Source: Parerythrobacter_A sp963838735
GTDB taxonomy: Bacteria > Pseudomonadota > Alphaproteobacteria > Sphingomonadales > Sphingomonadaceae
DNA length: 64,000 bases
Assembly (NCBI GenBank): GCA_963838735.1
Contig: CAWISG010000003.1
Coordinates: 558,001-622,000 of the forward strand
Direction: 5' to 3'
A program made the translations under genes and the position numbers. This document shows, piece by piece, positions 8,730 to 17,391 of the stretch (position 1 is its first letter; each line of letters opens with the position of its first letter). The notes under the pieces were generated by a model. The model worked only from the letters and a program-made list of their open reading frames with translations. It was not told the origin of the DNA and made no database searches.

Positions 8730-10309
8730 GCGCCGATCTCCAGTGCCAACTCTTGCACCAGCCGCGTCCGGTCGATCTTGCCGTTCGCATTCAGGGGCAT
8801 CGCGTTGCGCCATTGAATCGTGTTGGGCTGCATGAAATTGGGCAAAGCCTGCGCCAGTGCTTTGCGCAAGGCATCTTCCGCCAAACCGTCCTGCCCGCGC
8901 ACGACCAGGTGGATAGCCTGTCCCAGTCGGACATCATCCAGTCCCAATGCAACGGCCTCGACAACCAGTCCCGTATCGACCGCCGCCGCCTCGATTTCCG
9001 CCGGGCTGATCCTGTTGCCCGCACTTTTTATCATCGCGTCGCGCCTGCCGATAAAGTGCAGCAGCCCGTCCGTATCGCGTCGCACCCGGTCGCCCGACCA
9101 CACTGCCATGCCGCTATAGTGGGAAGCAGCGGGTGCTGGCCTGAACCGCTCGGCTGTCCGCACATCATCCTGCCAGTATCCCTGCGCAACCAGTGGCCCG
9201 CAATGCACCAGCTCACCCTCTTCATCCGCACCCGCGACTGTGCCGTCGTCATCGATCACCAGCACTTCGGCATGGGGTATCGCGGTGCCCATCGCTGTCG
9301 AGTGGCTGTCGATCAGCGCAGGATCGAGATACGTCGAACGGAACGCTTCGGTCAGGCCGTACATCGCATACAGGTCCGCATCCGGGAATTGCGCGCGAAG
9401 CGAACGCACCAGCGGCTCCGTCAGGGCACCGCCGCTATTGGTAAGCCGGCGCATGCCCACCACCGCATCTGCAGGCCATTGCGTCTCAGCAAGCTGCACC
9501 CACAGGGGCGGCACGGCGGCAAGCGTGGTGATGGAATGCCTGGCGCACGCCTTCGCCACATCCTTTGCAAACAAGTAATCGAGCGGCACGACGCGGCCTC
9601 CCGCATGCCACGTACTGAACAGCTGGCTTTGCCCGTAGTCGAACGACAGCGGCAACACGGCCAGCGTTGCATCGTCAGCCTGCATACCAAGATACCCGGC
9701 CACGCTTTCCGCCCCCAGCCACAGGTTCGCATGACTCAGCATCACGCCTTTGGGCCGTCCGGTCGATCCGCTGGTGTATAAGAGCGCACACAGCGCGTCG
9801 GGATCGACACCGGACGGCGGTAATATCGCGCCGTTTTTCGCGGCTGCTTCCAGCGCGTCTGCTTCGCCGAGCGTCGCACATTCGTCCGGCACATCGCCGG
9901 GTGCAAGAGTCGCCAGCCGCGCCGGTGTTCCCAGGATCAAGCGCACCCCGGCATCGGACAGGATATGCGCCACCTGCGCGCGTTTCAGCAACGGATTGAC
10001 GGGCACATGGACCATCCCGGCGCGTGCGGCAGCCAGAGGCATCAGGCAGGAAAGCTCCCCCTTCGCTGCCCACGTCGCCACCCGAGCGCCCGGTGCATCG
10101 ACCGTGTCGCGCAGCCACCCCGCCAGCCGCCCCACACGGCTTCTTAATTCCTCGTAGCTAAGCGTCTCGCCGCGCAGCACCAATGCCGCATCGCCCGCCT
10201 GTCCGCGTTCGGTCAGATGGTCGATCGGCTTGCTAAAAGGCGGCGTATTCGGGATTGTATTTACCTTGATCGATAACGCGAAGGCTTTGTGACAAGCGTC
10301 AACTATCAT
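8726..10309 (-). CDS. AMP-forming acyl-CoA/acyl-ACP ligase, exosortase-A-associated
   Basis: A 527-residue ANL-superfamily adenylating enzyme (TIGR03098 type). It has the P-loop YTSGSTGRPKG (about residues 178-190), the YGLTEAFRST motif and the C-terminal NANGKIDR lysine motif that catalyses adenylation. It would activate a carboxylic acid with ATP and load it on CoA or, given the context, on the carrier protein encoded divergently nearby. The ATG at 10307-10309 is the only good start; a TTG at 10330 is the alternative. Both overlap or almost touch the start of the divergent transferase gene. The stop overlaps the decarboxylase start. Confidence 0.88.
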   Translation of the reverse strand: MIVDACHKAFALSIKVNTIPNTPPFSKPIDHLTERGQAGDAALVLRGETLSYEELRSRVGRLAGWLRDTVDAPGARVATWAAKGELSCLMPLAAARAGMVHVPVNPLLKRAQVAHILSDAGVRLILGTPARLATLAPGDVPDECATLGEADALEAAAKNGAILPPSGVDPDALCALLYTSGSTGRPKGVMLSHANLWLGAESVAGYLGMQADDATLAVLPLSFDYGQSQLFSTWHAGGRVVPLDYLFAKDVAKACARHSITTLAAVPPLWVQLAETQWPADAVVGMRRLTNSGGALTEPLVRSLRAQFPDADLYAMYGLTEAFRSTYLDPALIDSHSTAMGTAIPHAEVLVIDDDGTVAGADEEGELVHCGPLVAQGYWQDDVRTAERFRPAPAASHYSGMAVWSGDRVRRDTDGLLHFIGRRDAMIKSAGNRISPAEIEAAAVDTGLVVEAVALGLDDVRLGQAIHLVVRGQDGLAEDALRKALAQALPNFMQPNTIQWRNAMPLNANGKIDRTRLVQELALEIGA

Positions 10310-11263
10310 TCCACGGTTAACGGTTTGCAAGTAACCGCTGCGCCTTCTGGCCCGTTTGCCCGCGCCGACTGGTTCGCGCTATTGGCGGAGCGCGAGGCCG
10401 CACCGCTGTTCGTGCAGGCTGTCGACGGTAGCGACACAGCCATGATGGCGTTGGCGAAGCGCGACGAGCGGCTTGAGGCGCTGGCGAACTGGTACAGCTT
10501 TAACTGGCAACCCGATGGTGCCGAACGGTTGTGGACCGGCATCGCAGCGGACCTGCGCAGAGAACATGCACATATTGTGCTGACTGCCCTGCCCGAAACC
10601 GAAGCGCAAACCCTGCGCGAGGCATTCCAGCAGGCGGGCTGGAGGACGCAGTTGCAGGCATGCGACCACAACCATGTCCTGCGCGTGCGCGGTCGCAGTT
10701 TTGCGGAATACTGGGCGGAACGGCCCGGTCGGATGCGGACCACGCTGAGGCGCAAGGCGAAAAAGGTGTCGGTTCGTATCCTGAACGATTTCGACGACGG
10801 GAGCTGGCGCAATTACGAGAGTATCTACGCCAAAAGCTGGAAACCGGCGGAGGGCGACCCTGCCCTGCTGCGAACCTTTGCCACGCAGGAAGCGGCGGCG
10901 GGGCGGATGCGGCTCGGCATAGCTTATGCAGGCGAACGGGCTGTCGCAGCGCAGTTCTGGACGGTCGAGGACGGCACCGCCTACATCCACAAACTGGCGC
11001 ATCTGGAAGCGGACAAGGCGCTGTCTGCAGGCACCACGCTCACCGCCGCCCTGTTCGAGCATGTGATCGACACCGACCGCGTTGCGATGGTCGATTTCGG
11101 TACCGGCAACGATCCGTACAAGCGCGACTGGATGGAGGAAGTGCGGCTGCGCTATCGCCTCGAATGTTTCGATCCGGCCACGCCGCGCATCTGGCCGGCC
11201 ATTCTGGCACATGCAGCACGCAAGGCCCGCCAGCGGCTTGCGCGCAACAGGCGCGAACGCTAG
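10289..11263 (+). CDS. GNAT/FemAB-like acyltransferase of the exosortase-A locus
   Basis: A 324-residue protein of the BioF2-like/FemAB acetyltransferase type. Recognisable features are RPGRMRTTLRRKAKK, the YAGERAVAAQFW strand, the KLAHLEADKALSAGTTL acyl-donor region and the VDFGTGNDPYKRDWM block. Such enzymes usually transfer an acyl or aminoacyl group to an amine of a cell-surface polymer. The start is GTG at 10289 with GAAGG 4 nt upstream; the only alternative in frame near the 5' end is TTG at 10325. It heads a plus-strand set with the carrier protein and two hydrolases, so its donor may be the carrier-bound acyl group (inference). Confidence 0.8.
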   Translation: MTSVNYHSTVNGLQVTAAPSGPFARADWFALLAEREAAPLFVQAVDGSDTAMMALAKRDERLEALANWYSFNWQPDGAERLWTGIAADLRREHAHIVLTALPETEAQTLREAFQQAGWRTQLQACDHNHVLRVRGRSFAEYWAERPGRMRTTLRRKAKKVSVRILNDFDDGSWRNYESIYAKSWKPAEGDPALLRTFATQEAAAGRMRLGIAYAGERAVAAQFWTVEDGTAYIHKLAHLEADKALSAGTTLTAALFEHVIDTDRVAMVDFGTGNDPYKRDWMEEVRLRYRLECFDPATPRIWPAILAHAARKARQRLARNRRER

Positions 11264-11329
11264 GGCCAGCGCCTGTTTTCGGTGCATCCGAACCCGCTAT
11301 ATAAGAAGCAAGGGGCAGTGTTCGATCCT

Positions 11330-11650
11330 ATGGCTACTTCGCCATCCGCCATCCCGACCGAGAACGCCGAAGAGGCAATCGGGCCGAGCCGCGCCGCAAT
11401 CGACACCGCGCTGCGGTCCGTCCTTGCCGATGTTCTCGCCTTGCCTGCCGATCAGGTGGCGGGGTTCGATGCGGATACCGGGCTGTTCGGCCATTTGCCC
11501 GAACTGGACTCGATGGCCGTCGCGGGGCTGCTGACCGAACTGGAAGACCGGCTCGACATCGTGATCGACGACGAGGATGTCGATGGCGAGATGCTGGAAA
11601 CCTATGGCGGCCTGCTGGCTTTTGCCGAAGCGAAAGTTGCGGCCAGCTGA
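11330..11650 (+). CDS. Acyl carrier protein of the exosortase-A locus
   Basis: A 106-residue acidic protein with the phosphopantetheine motif ELDSMAV (S61), which fits a stand-alone acyl or peptidyl carrier protein. Residues 1-25 are an extra Ala/Pro/Glu-rich leader. The frame opens at a GTG at 11282, but the ATG at 11330 with AAGGGG upstream is the better start. The carrier is not in a fatty-acid synthesis cluster but between the GNAT-like transferase and two exosortase-associated hydrolases, so it probably carries a dedicated acyl group loaded by the divergently encoded ligase. Confidence 0.85.
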   Translation: MATSPSAIPTENAEEAIGPSRAAIDTALRSVLADVLALPADQVAGFDADTGLFGHLPELDSMAVAGLLTELEDRLDIVIDDEDVDGEMLETYGGLLAFAEAKVAAS

Positions 11651-11652
11651 CC

Positions 11653-12354
11653 ATGCGCGCAGCGACGGTCTGGCCCGCGCTCGCACCGGACGGTTCGGCA
11701 TGCGACGAGATGGCGTTCGTCTTCGACCGTGACCGCGCGTCGCGCGTCTTGGTGCTGCCCCCGCCCTTCGATGAACACAACAAGCTGCGGCGGCAGCTGG
11801 CACTGGTGATGCAGCGGCTGGACGGCGCGGGTATCGATGCAATCATGCCCGATCTGCCCGGTTTGAACGAAAGCCTTTTTCCTGCCAACCAGGTGACATT
11901 GGCGTCGTTGCGCCAGGCGGCCGAAACGGCGCGCCAGCACTTCAACGCCAGCCATTGCCTTTCCGCGCGCCTCGCGGCGAACTATGCGCCGACGGACCTG
12001 CCGGGCTGGCGCTACGCCCCGGCGACCGGCGCAAGCGTTCTGCGCACTATGATGCGGGCGCAATCGCTGTCGGACAAGGAAGCCGAGCGCGAACGCACTC
12101 TGGCAGAGCTGGAAGTGCTAGGCACTACCGATGGCGTCGTACTGGGCGGCTGGCCGATTGGTGCCGAGCTATTCACTGCGCTAAATTCCGCCGCTCTGCC
12201 GTCCGCGCCGCGACAAATGACGGTTGAACAGGCGATGCTGACCGGTCCGCCGCCATGGCGACGGGCCGAACCGGGCGAAGATGCAGCGCAGGCCGATACG
12301 CTTGCCGCCATCGTCGCCACGGCCCTTGCCGATGCTGAAGTCCCTGCCGCGTGA
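11653..12354 (+). CDS. Hydrolase 2, exosortase-A system-associated
   Basis: A 233-residue alpha/beta-hydrolase-like protein (TIGR03101 type). It has the N-terminal strand VLVLPPPFDEHNK and the helix MQRLDGAGIDAIMPDLPG. Where an active hydrolase would show a GxSxG elbow, this one reads GGWPIGAEL, so the usual nucleophile is not visible and it may be a non-catalytic or differently catalytic member. It starts 2 nt after the carrier-protein stop and ends in a GTGA overlap with hydrolase 1, implying coupled translation. Its function is unknown beyond its conserved link to exosortase-A loci. Confidence 0.75.
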   Translation: MRAATVWPALAPDGSACDEMAFVFDRDRASRVLVLPPPFDEHNKLRRQLALVMQRLDGAGIDAIMPDLPGLNESLFPANQVTLASLRQAAETARQHFNASHCLSARLAANYAPTDLPGWRYAPATGASVLRTMMRAQSLSDKEAERERTLAELEVLGTTDGVVLGGWPIGAELFTALNSAALPSAPRQMTVEQAMLTGPPPWRRAEPGEDAAQADTLAAIVATALADAEVPAA

Positions 12355-13130
12355 GCCGCCTTCACCTCGCTTTCGAATGTCGCGGCACGACCTGCATCGG
12401 CACTATCGACACTGCGCCCGGCAGCACCGGCCTGCTGATTGTCAGCGGCGGGAATGAAATCCGGTCGGGCGCTTTCCAAGGCCAATCGCGCCTCGCCGGC
12501 CGGATCGCCGCCGCTGGATTTCCCGTGTTCCGGTACGACCGGCGCGGCATTGGCGATAGCGAGGGCGAGAACCGGGGCTTCGGCAAGAGCGCACCCGACA
12601 TTGCCGCCGGCCTCGCCGCATTCCGGGCAATATCGCCGCAAACCGGCCGTATAGTAACATTCGGTAACTGCGACGCGGCAAGTGCTTTGATGCTGTCGGG
12701 CGGTGCGGGAAGCGATGCCGTCATCCTCGCCAATCCCTGGACTTTCGAAGAGGCCAAAGCGTCCGCAAACCCCTTTCCCGTCGAAGCAAGGGCCCGATAT
12801 CGCGAGAAACTCTCGAACCCCCGCGAGATCGCGCGCCTGTTGCGCGGTGGGGTAAATTTCCCTAAACTTTCGCGCGGTCTGATGCAGGCAATCAAACCAG
12901 GCAGGCCTGCCAACAGCCTCACCGACCGGATGCTCGAAGGCTTGGCAGACCATGCCGGAGACGTCCGCATCCTGCTGGCTGGAAACGACCGCACCGCGCA
13001 GGCTTTCGCGCGGGCCTGGCCTGCTGACGACGCACGTATCCGGTATTGTCCCGATGCCTCGCACGGCTTCGTCGAACCCGCCGCGCAGGATTGGCTGGAC
13101 TCGCAGATACTTGAGGCTTTACGCGCCTGA
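12351..13130 (+). CDS. Hydrolase 1, exosortase-A system-associated
   Basis: A 259-residue alpha/beta hydrolase (TIGR03100 type). The oxyanion-side region is FRYDRRGIGDSEG and the nucleophile elbow reads GNCDAAS with Cys107 where Ser is usual, a feature of this family. Late motifs RTAQAFARAW and DASHGF supply the probable acid and His103x-type catalytic base (the His of SHGF). It may act as a thioesterase or transferase on the carrier-bound product (inference). The start is GTG at 12351 inside a GTGA overlap with hydrolase 2. The gene converges on the RNA methyltransferase gene, 6 nt away. Confidence 0.82.
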   Translation: MSRLHLAFECRGTTCIGTIDTAPGSTGLLIVSGGNEIRSGAFQGQSRLAGRIAAAGFPVFRYDRRGIGDSEGENRGFGKSAPDIAAGLAAFRAISPQTGRIVTFGNCDAASALMLSGGAGSDAVILANPWTFEEAKASANPFPVEARARYREKLSNPREIARLLRGGVNFPKLSRGLMQAIKPGRPANSLTDRMLEGLADHAGDVRILLAGNDRTAQAFARAWPADDARIRYCPDASHGFVEPAAQDWLDSQILEALRA

Positions 13131-13136
13131 CGGGCG

Positions 13137-14324
13137 CTAACGCACGAACAGGCTGGTCAGTTCGACATGGGTGGACCAGCGAAATTGTCCGATCGGGCGC
13201 AGGGCCGCCAGCCGGTAGCCGCCATCTACCAGCGTTCGCGCATCGCGTGCCCAGCTCGACGGGTTGCAGCTGACATAGACGATCCGTTCGACCCCGCTCT
13301 GCGCCAGTTCGCTGCACTGCGTCTTCGCTCCGGCACGTGGCGAATCGAGCACGACGGCATCCAGTTTCGCCAGCTCCGCAGCGGTCAACGGATCGCGGAA
13401 CAGGTCGCGATGCGCCGTTTGTACCTGCCGCGCTCTGCTGCGCGCAGCCATCCGGCACGCCAGCGACACGTCACGCGATGCTTCCACGGCCAGCACCTTC
13501 GCCTGGTCCGACAGGGCAAACGCAAACGTGCCCAACCCTGCAAACAGGTCTGCGAGGGTCGCGCTGTCAGCCAGCCATTCGCGAGCATCGCGAAGCATCG
13601 CCGCTTCGCCATCGGCGGTCGGTTGCAGGAACGCGCCATCCGGCAAAGGCACCGGCACCCCGCCAAGCGTTACCGTCACCGGCTCCGGCTCCCACTGAAC
13701 CTCCGGCCCGTACCCCTGATCGACGGTCAGCCGCGCCAGCCTGTGGTCCTGCGCAAAGTCGATCAGCCTTTGCGTTTCATCCAGTCCTTCCAGAGTCAGC
13801 TTTCGCAAGACGCAGGCGATGCCCTGGTCCGCCATGACCAGGTCGATATCGACCGTGCCGCTGCCTGGAAAGTCCGCCAGCAACTGGCGCAACGGCGTGA
13901 CCAAGGCCTGCAAAGCGGGCAGCAGTATCGGGCATTCGCGCTGGTCGATGATCGTGTGTCCGCCCCGCTCGCGGAACCCGATCTTCGCGCGCTTGCCAAC
14001 GCTCGCATGATACGTCGCCCGTCGGCGGGTAGCGGGCGGCGAGCAATGGGTGTCCAGCACGTTGTCCGCCGTCAGTCCCTGCCCCGCCGCAGCATCAACG
14101 ACACGCGCGGTCACGAAAGCGCGCCACGCCGCTTCGTCTACATGCTGCAACTGGCATCCGCCGCACCGGCCGAAATGGCGGCAGGGTGGGACGGCGCGAT
14201 GCGGGCCGGGGACAACGGTTCCGTCCGCTTGGACTATGTCGCCGGTCACTGTGCCGGGAAAATGCTGACCGTCCTGCGTCACGCCATCGCCCTTGGCGGC
14301 GATGCGGACAATCGGCGTCGCCAT
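13137..14324 (-). CDS. TrmA/RlmD-family SAM-dependent RNA m5U methyltransferase
   Basis: A 395-residue class I methyltransferase. The N-terminal CRHFGRCGGCQLQH supplies Fe-S cysteines (C48, C54, C57), as in RlmD/RlmCD relatives; the SAM region is LADLFAGLGTFAF and the catalytic cysteine lies in YVSCNPSS near the end. It should form 5-methyluridine in 23S rRNA, but the exact site cannot be told from sequence. The ATG at 14322-14324 is preferred to the TTG two codons upstream. It sits directly after the small lipoprotein gene in a run with ilvD. Confidence 0.85.
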   Translation of the reverse strand: MATPIVRIAAKGDGVTQDGQHFPGTVTGDIVQADGTVVPGPHRAVPPCRHFGRCGGCQLQHVDEAAWRAFVTARVVDAAAGQGLTADNVLDTHCSPPATRRRATYHASVGKRAKIGFRERGGHTIIDQRECPILLPALQALVTPLRQLLADFPGSGTVDIDLVMADQGIACVLRKLTLEGLDETQRLIDFAQDHRLARLTVDQGYGPEVQWEPEPVTVTLGGVPVPLPDGAFLQPTADGEAAMLRDAREWLADSATLADLFAGLGTFAFALSDQAKVLAVEASRDVSLACRMAARSRARQVQTAHRDLFRDPLTAAELAKLDAVVLDSPRAGAKTQCSELAQSGVERIVYVSCNPSSWARDARTLVDGGYRLAALRPIGQFRWSTHVELTSLFVR

Positions 14325-14326
14325 TG

Positions 14327-14740
14327 TCAACCCGCGTTTTCTGGAACGGACTTCGCGGTTCGGGTCGGCAGACGGTAGCGGTCGTCTGCCACACGTACTT
14401 CCAGCACTGCGCCGTCCGCGCTAAGCGTGTTGACCGACACGTCCGCACCGTCGGCGGCGATCAGGCCCGCGCCATCGGGATCGACATAGAACCGGCGATA
14501 GCCACCATCGGGCGCGCGCAGCATGAGCGCCGCCAAGCCAGCAAACTCCCCCTCTTCGTCCGACGCGACTTCTTCCAGAAAGCAAACTTCGGCAAACGCG
14601 CTGCCGTCGCCCAACGCGCATTCTATCAGGCTTGCACCGTCGGCGGCGGGCGGTTGCGTACGCTCCTCTTCCGCCTCGCCGCAGCCCGACAGAGCCATTC
14701 CGAGGCCGAACGCCAGTATGGTCGTTTTCGCAAAAGTCAT
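14327..14740 (-). CDS. Small lipoprotein of unknown function
   Basis: 137 residues: MTFAKTTILAFGLGMALSGC is a lipoprotein signal with the lipobox LSGC, so the mature protein would be anchored by the Cys in the cell envelope. The remainder is acidic and contains internal strand-like repeats but no domain I recognise. The ATG overlaps the ilvD stop by 4 nt and the stop lies 2 nt from the methyltransferase start, so it is an operon member. Function unknown. Confidence 0.75.
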   Translation of the reverse strand: MTFAKTTILAFGLGMALSGCGEAEEERTQPPAADGASLIECALGDGSAFAEVCFLEEVASDEEGEFAGLAALMLRAPDGGYRRFYVDPDGAGLIAADGADVSVNTLSADGAVLEVRVADDRYRLPTRTAKSVPENAG

Positions 14741-16596
14741 CGGGTTCGCCTTAACTGTGTCACATCACGCACTGCACCGCGCGCGGCGCTGGTCGTCATG
14801 GCGGCATAGGCTTCAAGACTTGCGGAAACCTTGCGGGGACGCGGTTTGGCCGGTTGCCACGCCGCATCGCCGCGCGCTTCCATCGCCGCCCGCCGCGCCG
14901 CCAGCGTCTCGTCAGGCACCGAGACCGCGATAATGCGCGCCGGAATGTCGATGACAATTTCGTCGCCTTCCTCGACCAGCGCAATCGTGCCGCCTTCCGC
15001 CGCTTCCGGGCTGGCGTGGCCGATGCTCAGCCCCGATGTGCCACCCGAAAAGCGCCCATCGGTAACCAGCGCGCAGGCCGCGCCCAGCCCCTTCGATTTT
15101 AGATAGCTGGTAGGATACAGCATTTCCTGCATCCCCGGTCCGCCGCGCGGCCCTTCGTAGCGGATCACGATAACATCGCCTTCCACGATTTGCCCGGTCA
15201 GGATCGCCGTGACGGCATCGTCCTGGCTCTCGAACACGCGCGCGGGGCCGGAAAAGGTGAGGATGCTTTCATCGACCCCGGCGGTCTTCACGATGCAGCC
15301 ATCCTTCGCCAGATTGCCGTACAGCACGGCCAGCCCGCCATCCTGACTGAAAGCATGCGCGGCGCTACGGATAACGCCGCCCTCGCGGTCGGTGTCGAGC
15401 GAGGCCCATCGGCGCGACTGGCTGAAGGCAGTCTGTGTCGGTACCCCACCCGGCGCTGCAAGAAACAGGTCGCGCGCCGCCTTCGATGGTTCGGCGGCGA
15501 TGTCCCATTCCGCCAGCGCATCGGCCAGCGTCGGGCTGTGGACGGTCGGCAGCGCGGTATTCAGCAAGCCCGCCCGATCCAGTTCGCCCAGGATCGCCAT
15601 GATGCCGCCCGCGCGGTGAACATCCTCCATGTGCACGTCGTCCTTGGCCGGAGCGACCTTGCTGAGGCACGGCACGCGGCGGCTCAGCCGGTCGATATCC
15701 GCCATCGTGAAGTCGATCCCCGCTTCCTTCGCGGCGGCCAGCAAGTGCAGCACGGTATTGGTCGATCCGCCCATTGCGATGTCGAGGCTCATCGCGTTTT
15801 CGAACGCGGCGAAGCTGGCGATGGTGCGCGGCAGGGCGGCGGCGTTGTCATCCTCGTACCAGCGACGGCACAGCTCCACGATCAGCCGCCCAGCCCGCAG
15901 GAACAGCGCCTTGCGGTCCGAATGCGTGGCCAGCGTAGAGCCGTTGCCGGGCAGCGACAGGCCCAGCGCCTCGGTCAGGCAGTTCATCGAATTGGCGGTG
16001 AACATCCCGCTGCACGATCCGCAGGTCGGGCAGGCGTTCTGTTCGATTTCCAGCACCTGTTCGTCGGTGTAGCTTTCATCGGCGGCGGCCACCATCGCAT
16101 CGACCAGGTCGAGCGACACCTCCTTGCCGTCGAGCACCACCTTGCCCGCTTCCATCGGCCCGCCGCTGACGAACACGACGGGGATATTCAGCCGCATTGC
16201 CGCCATCAGCATGCCGGGTGTGATCTTGTCGCAATTGGAGATGCACACCATCGCATCGGCGCAATGCGCGTTGACCATGTATTCCACGCTATCGGCGATC
16301 AAATCGCGGCTGGGCAGCGAATAGAGCATTCCGTCATGCCCCATCGCGATGCCGTCATCCACTGCGATGGTGTTGAATTCCTTGGCAACCCCGCCCGCCG
16401 CCTCTATTTCGCGCGCGACCAGCTGGCCCAGATCTTTCAAGTGGACATGACCCGGCACGAACTGTGTGAAGCTGTTGACCACGGCGATGATCGGCTTGCC
16501 GAAATCGCCGTCCTTCATGCCGGTCGCACGCCACAATCCGCGTGCGCCCGCCATATTGCGGCCGTGGGTTGATGTGCGGGAGCGATAGGCGGGCAT
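14737..16596 (-). CDS. ilvD: Dihydroxy-acid dehydratase
   Basis: A 619-residue enzyme of the IlvD/Edd family that dehydrates 2,3-dihydroxy-isovalerate and 2,3-dihydroxy-3-methylvalerate in valine and isoleucine synthesis. Fe-S ligands are visible in CISNCDKITPGM (C122) and CPTCGSCSGM (C195); the C-terminal Ser-containing GGTSGLSIGH motif is present. Its length is normal for IlvD, and VDDGIAMGHDGM is typical. It is cytoplasmic and acts before the branched-chain aminotransferase. The downstream lipoprotein gene overlaps by 4 nt. Confidence 0.96.
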   Translation of the reverse strand: MPAYRSRTSTHGRNMAGARGLWRATGMKDGDFGKPIIAVVNSFTQFVPGHVHLKDLGQLVAREIEAAGGVAKEFNTIAVDDGIAMGHDGMLYSLPSRDLIADSVEYMVNAHCADAMVCISNCDKITPGMLMAAMRLNIPVVFVSGGPMEAGKVVLDGKEVSLDLVDAMVAAADESYTDEQVLEIEQNACPTCGSCSGMFTANSMNCLTEALGLSLPGNGSTLATHSDRKALFLRAGRLIVELCRRWYEDDNAAALPRTIASFAAFENAMSLDIAMGGSTNTVLHLLAAAKEAGIDFTMADIDRLSRRVPCLSKVAPAKDDVHMEDVHRAGGIMAILGELDRAGLLNTALPTVHSPTLADALAEWDIAAEPSKAARDLFLAAPGGVPTQTAFSQSRRWASLDTDREGGVIRSAAHAFSQDGGLAVLYGNLAKDGCIVKTAGVDESILTFSGPARVFESQDDAVTAILTGQIVEGDVIVIRYEGPRGGPGMQEMLYPTSYLKSKGLGAACALVTDGRFSGGTSGLSIGHASPEAAEGGTIALVEEGDEIVIDIPARIIAVSVPDETLAARRAAMEARGDAAWQPAKPRPRKVSASLEAYAAMTTSAARGAVRDVTQLRRTR

Positions 16597-16662
16597 GAAG
16601 CGGCTTTCGATCAGGATAGGTCTGACGATGTCTAAAGCACGCCCGACGGCTTGCGCAAAGCC

Positions 16663-17391
16663 TTACCCGTTGCCGAGCGCCGATGCGGTACGTCCTGCAA
16701 CGTCCGCCACCAGTCGCGCCCATCGCGCCTGATCGGCCTTCGTCGCGATCAGATCCTGCCGGATTTCCAGCGTTAGATAAGGGCGGCCATGCGCCTCGGC
16801 ATGACGGTCCATCGAAGCGTTCAGCTGCTTGCCGGAATAGGGCTGGTTATCGCCTACAGTCAGGCCCGCATCGGCAAAGAACCGTATGGCATGGCGCGCG
16901 GCGCGGTCATCCTGATTGTAGAGCAGCGCCACTTCCCATGGACGTTCCGCGTTGGGGTCGCTTGCCAGTGTCGGCGTAAAGCTGTGCAGCGCAACGATCA
17001 GCGCAGGTTCAGCGTCGTCCAGCCATTGCGCCAACGCTGTGTGGTAAGGCCGGTGATAGCGCGCCAGACGCCGTTCGATATCCGCGCCGATATTGCCCGC
17101 TATGGTGTGCCCGTCGCTTGCGATCGGCACGATAGCCGCTTCGTCCTCGCGCCGGTGCAGGTCGCAGACCAGGCGGCTGACCGTGGCGATGTGAGCCGCG
17201 ATGCCGTGCGTGCGCGCCAGACGATCGGCGATACCTTCCACCCCGATATCGACTGCGATATGGTTGTCGAGCAGCGCCGCATCGATGCCGAGGTCAATAT
17301 CGTCCGGCACATGGCTGGAGGCATGGTCGGCAAGGCAGACGACGCCGCCGCGCACCGGCTCGCCGACCTGGCGGTAGGGGCCATCGTTCAT
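16663..17391 (-). CDS. N-formylglutamate amidohydrolase family protein
   Basis: A 242-residue protein of the N-formylglutamate deformylase fold (PF05013). Conserved blocks are CLADHASSHVPDD, SRLVCDLHR and ALHSFTP, the last with metal-binding His. The family includes HutG-type enzymes that release formate from N-formyl-L-glutamate, but no hut gene is nearby, so the substrate is uncertain. The ATG at 17389-17391 overlaps the ispE stop by 4 nt, and the open frame upstream is an ispE shadow. Its coupling to isoprenoid synthesis is probably incidental. Confidence 0.85.
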   Translation of the reverse strand: MNDGPYRQVGEPVRGGVVCLADHASSHVPDDIDLGIDAALLDNHIAVDIGVEGIADRLARTHGIAAHIATVSRLVCDLHRREDEAAIVPIASDGHTIAGNIGADIERRLARYHRPYHTALAQWLDDAEPALIVALHSFTPTLASDPNAERPWEVALLYNQDDRAARHAIRFFADAGLTVGDNQPYSGKQLNASMDRHAEAHGRPYLTLEIRQDLIATKADQARWARLVADVAGRTASALGNG

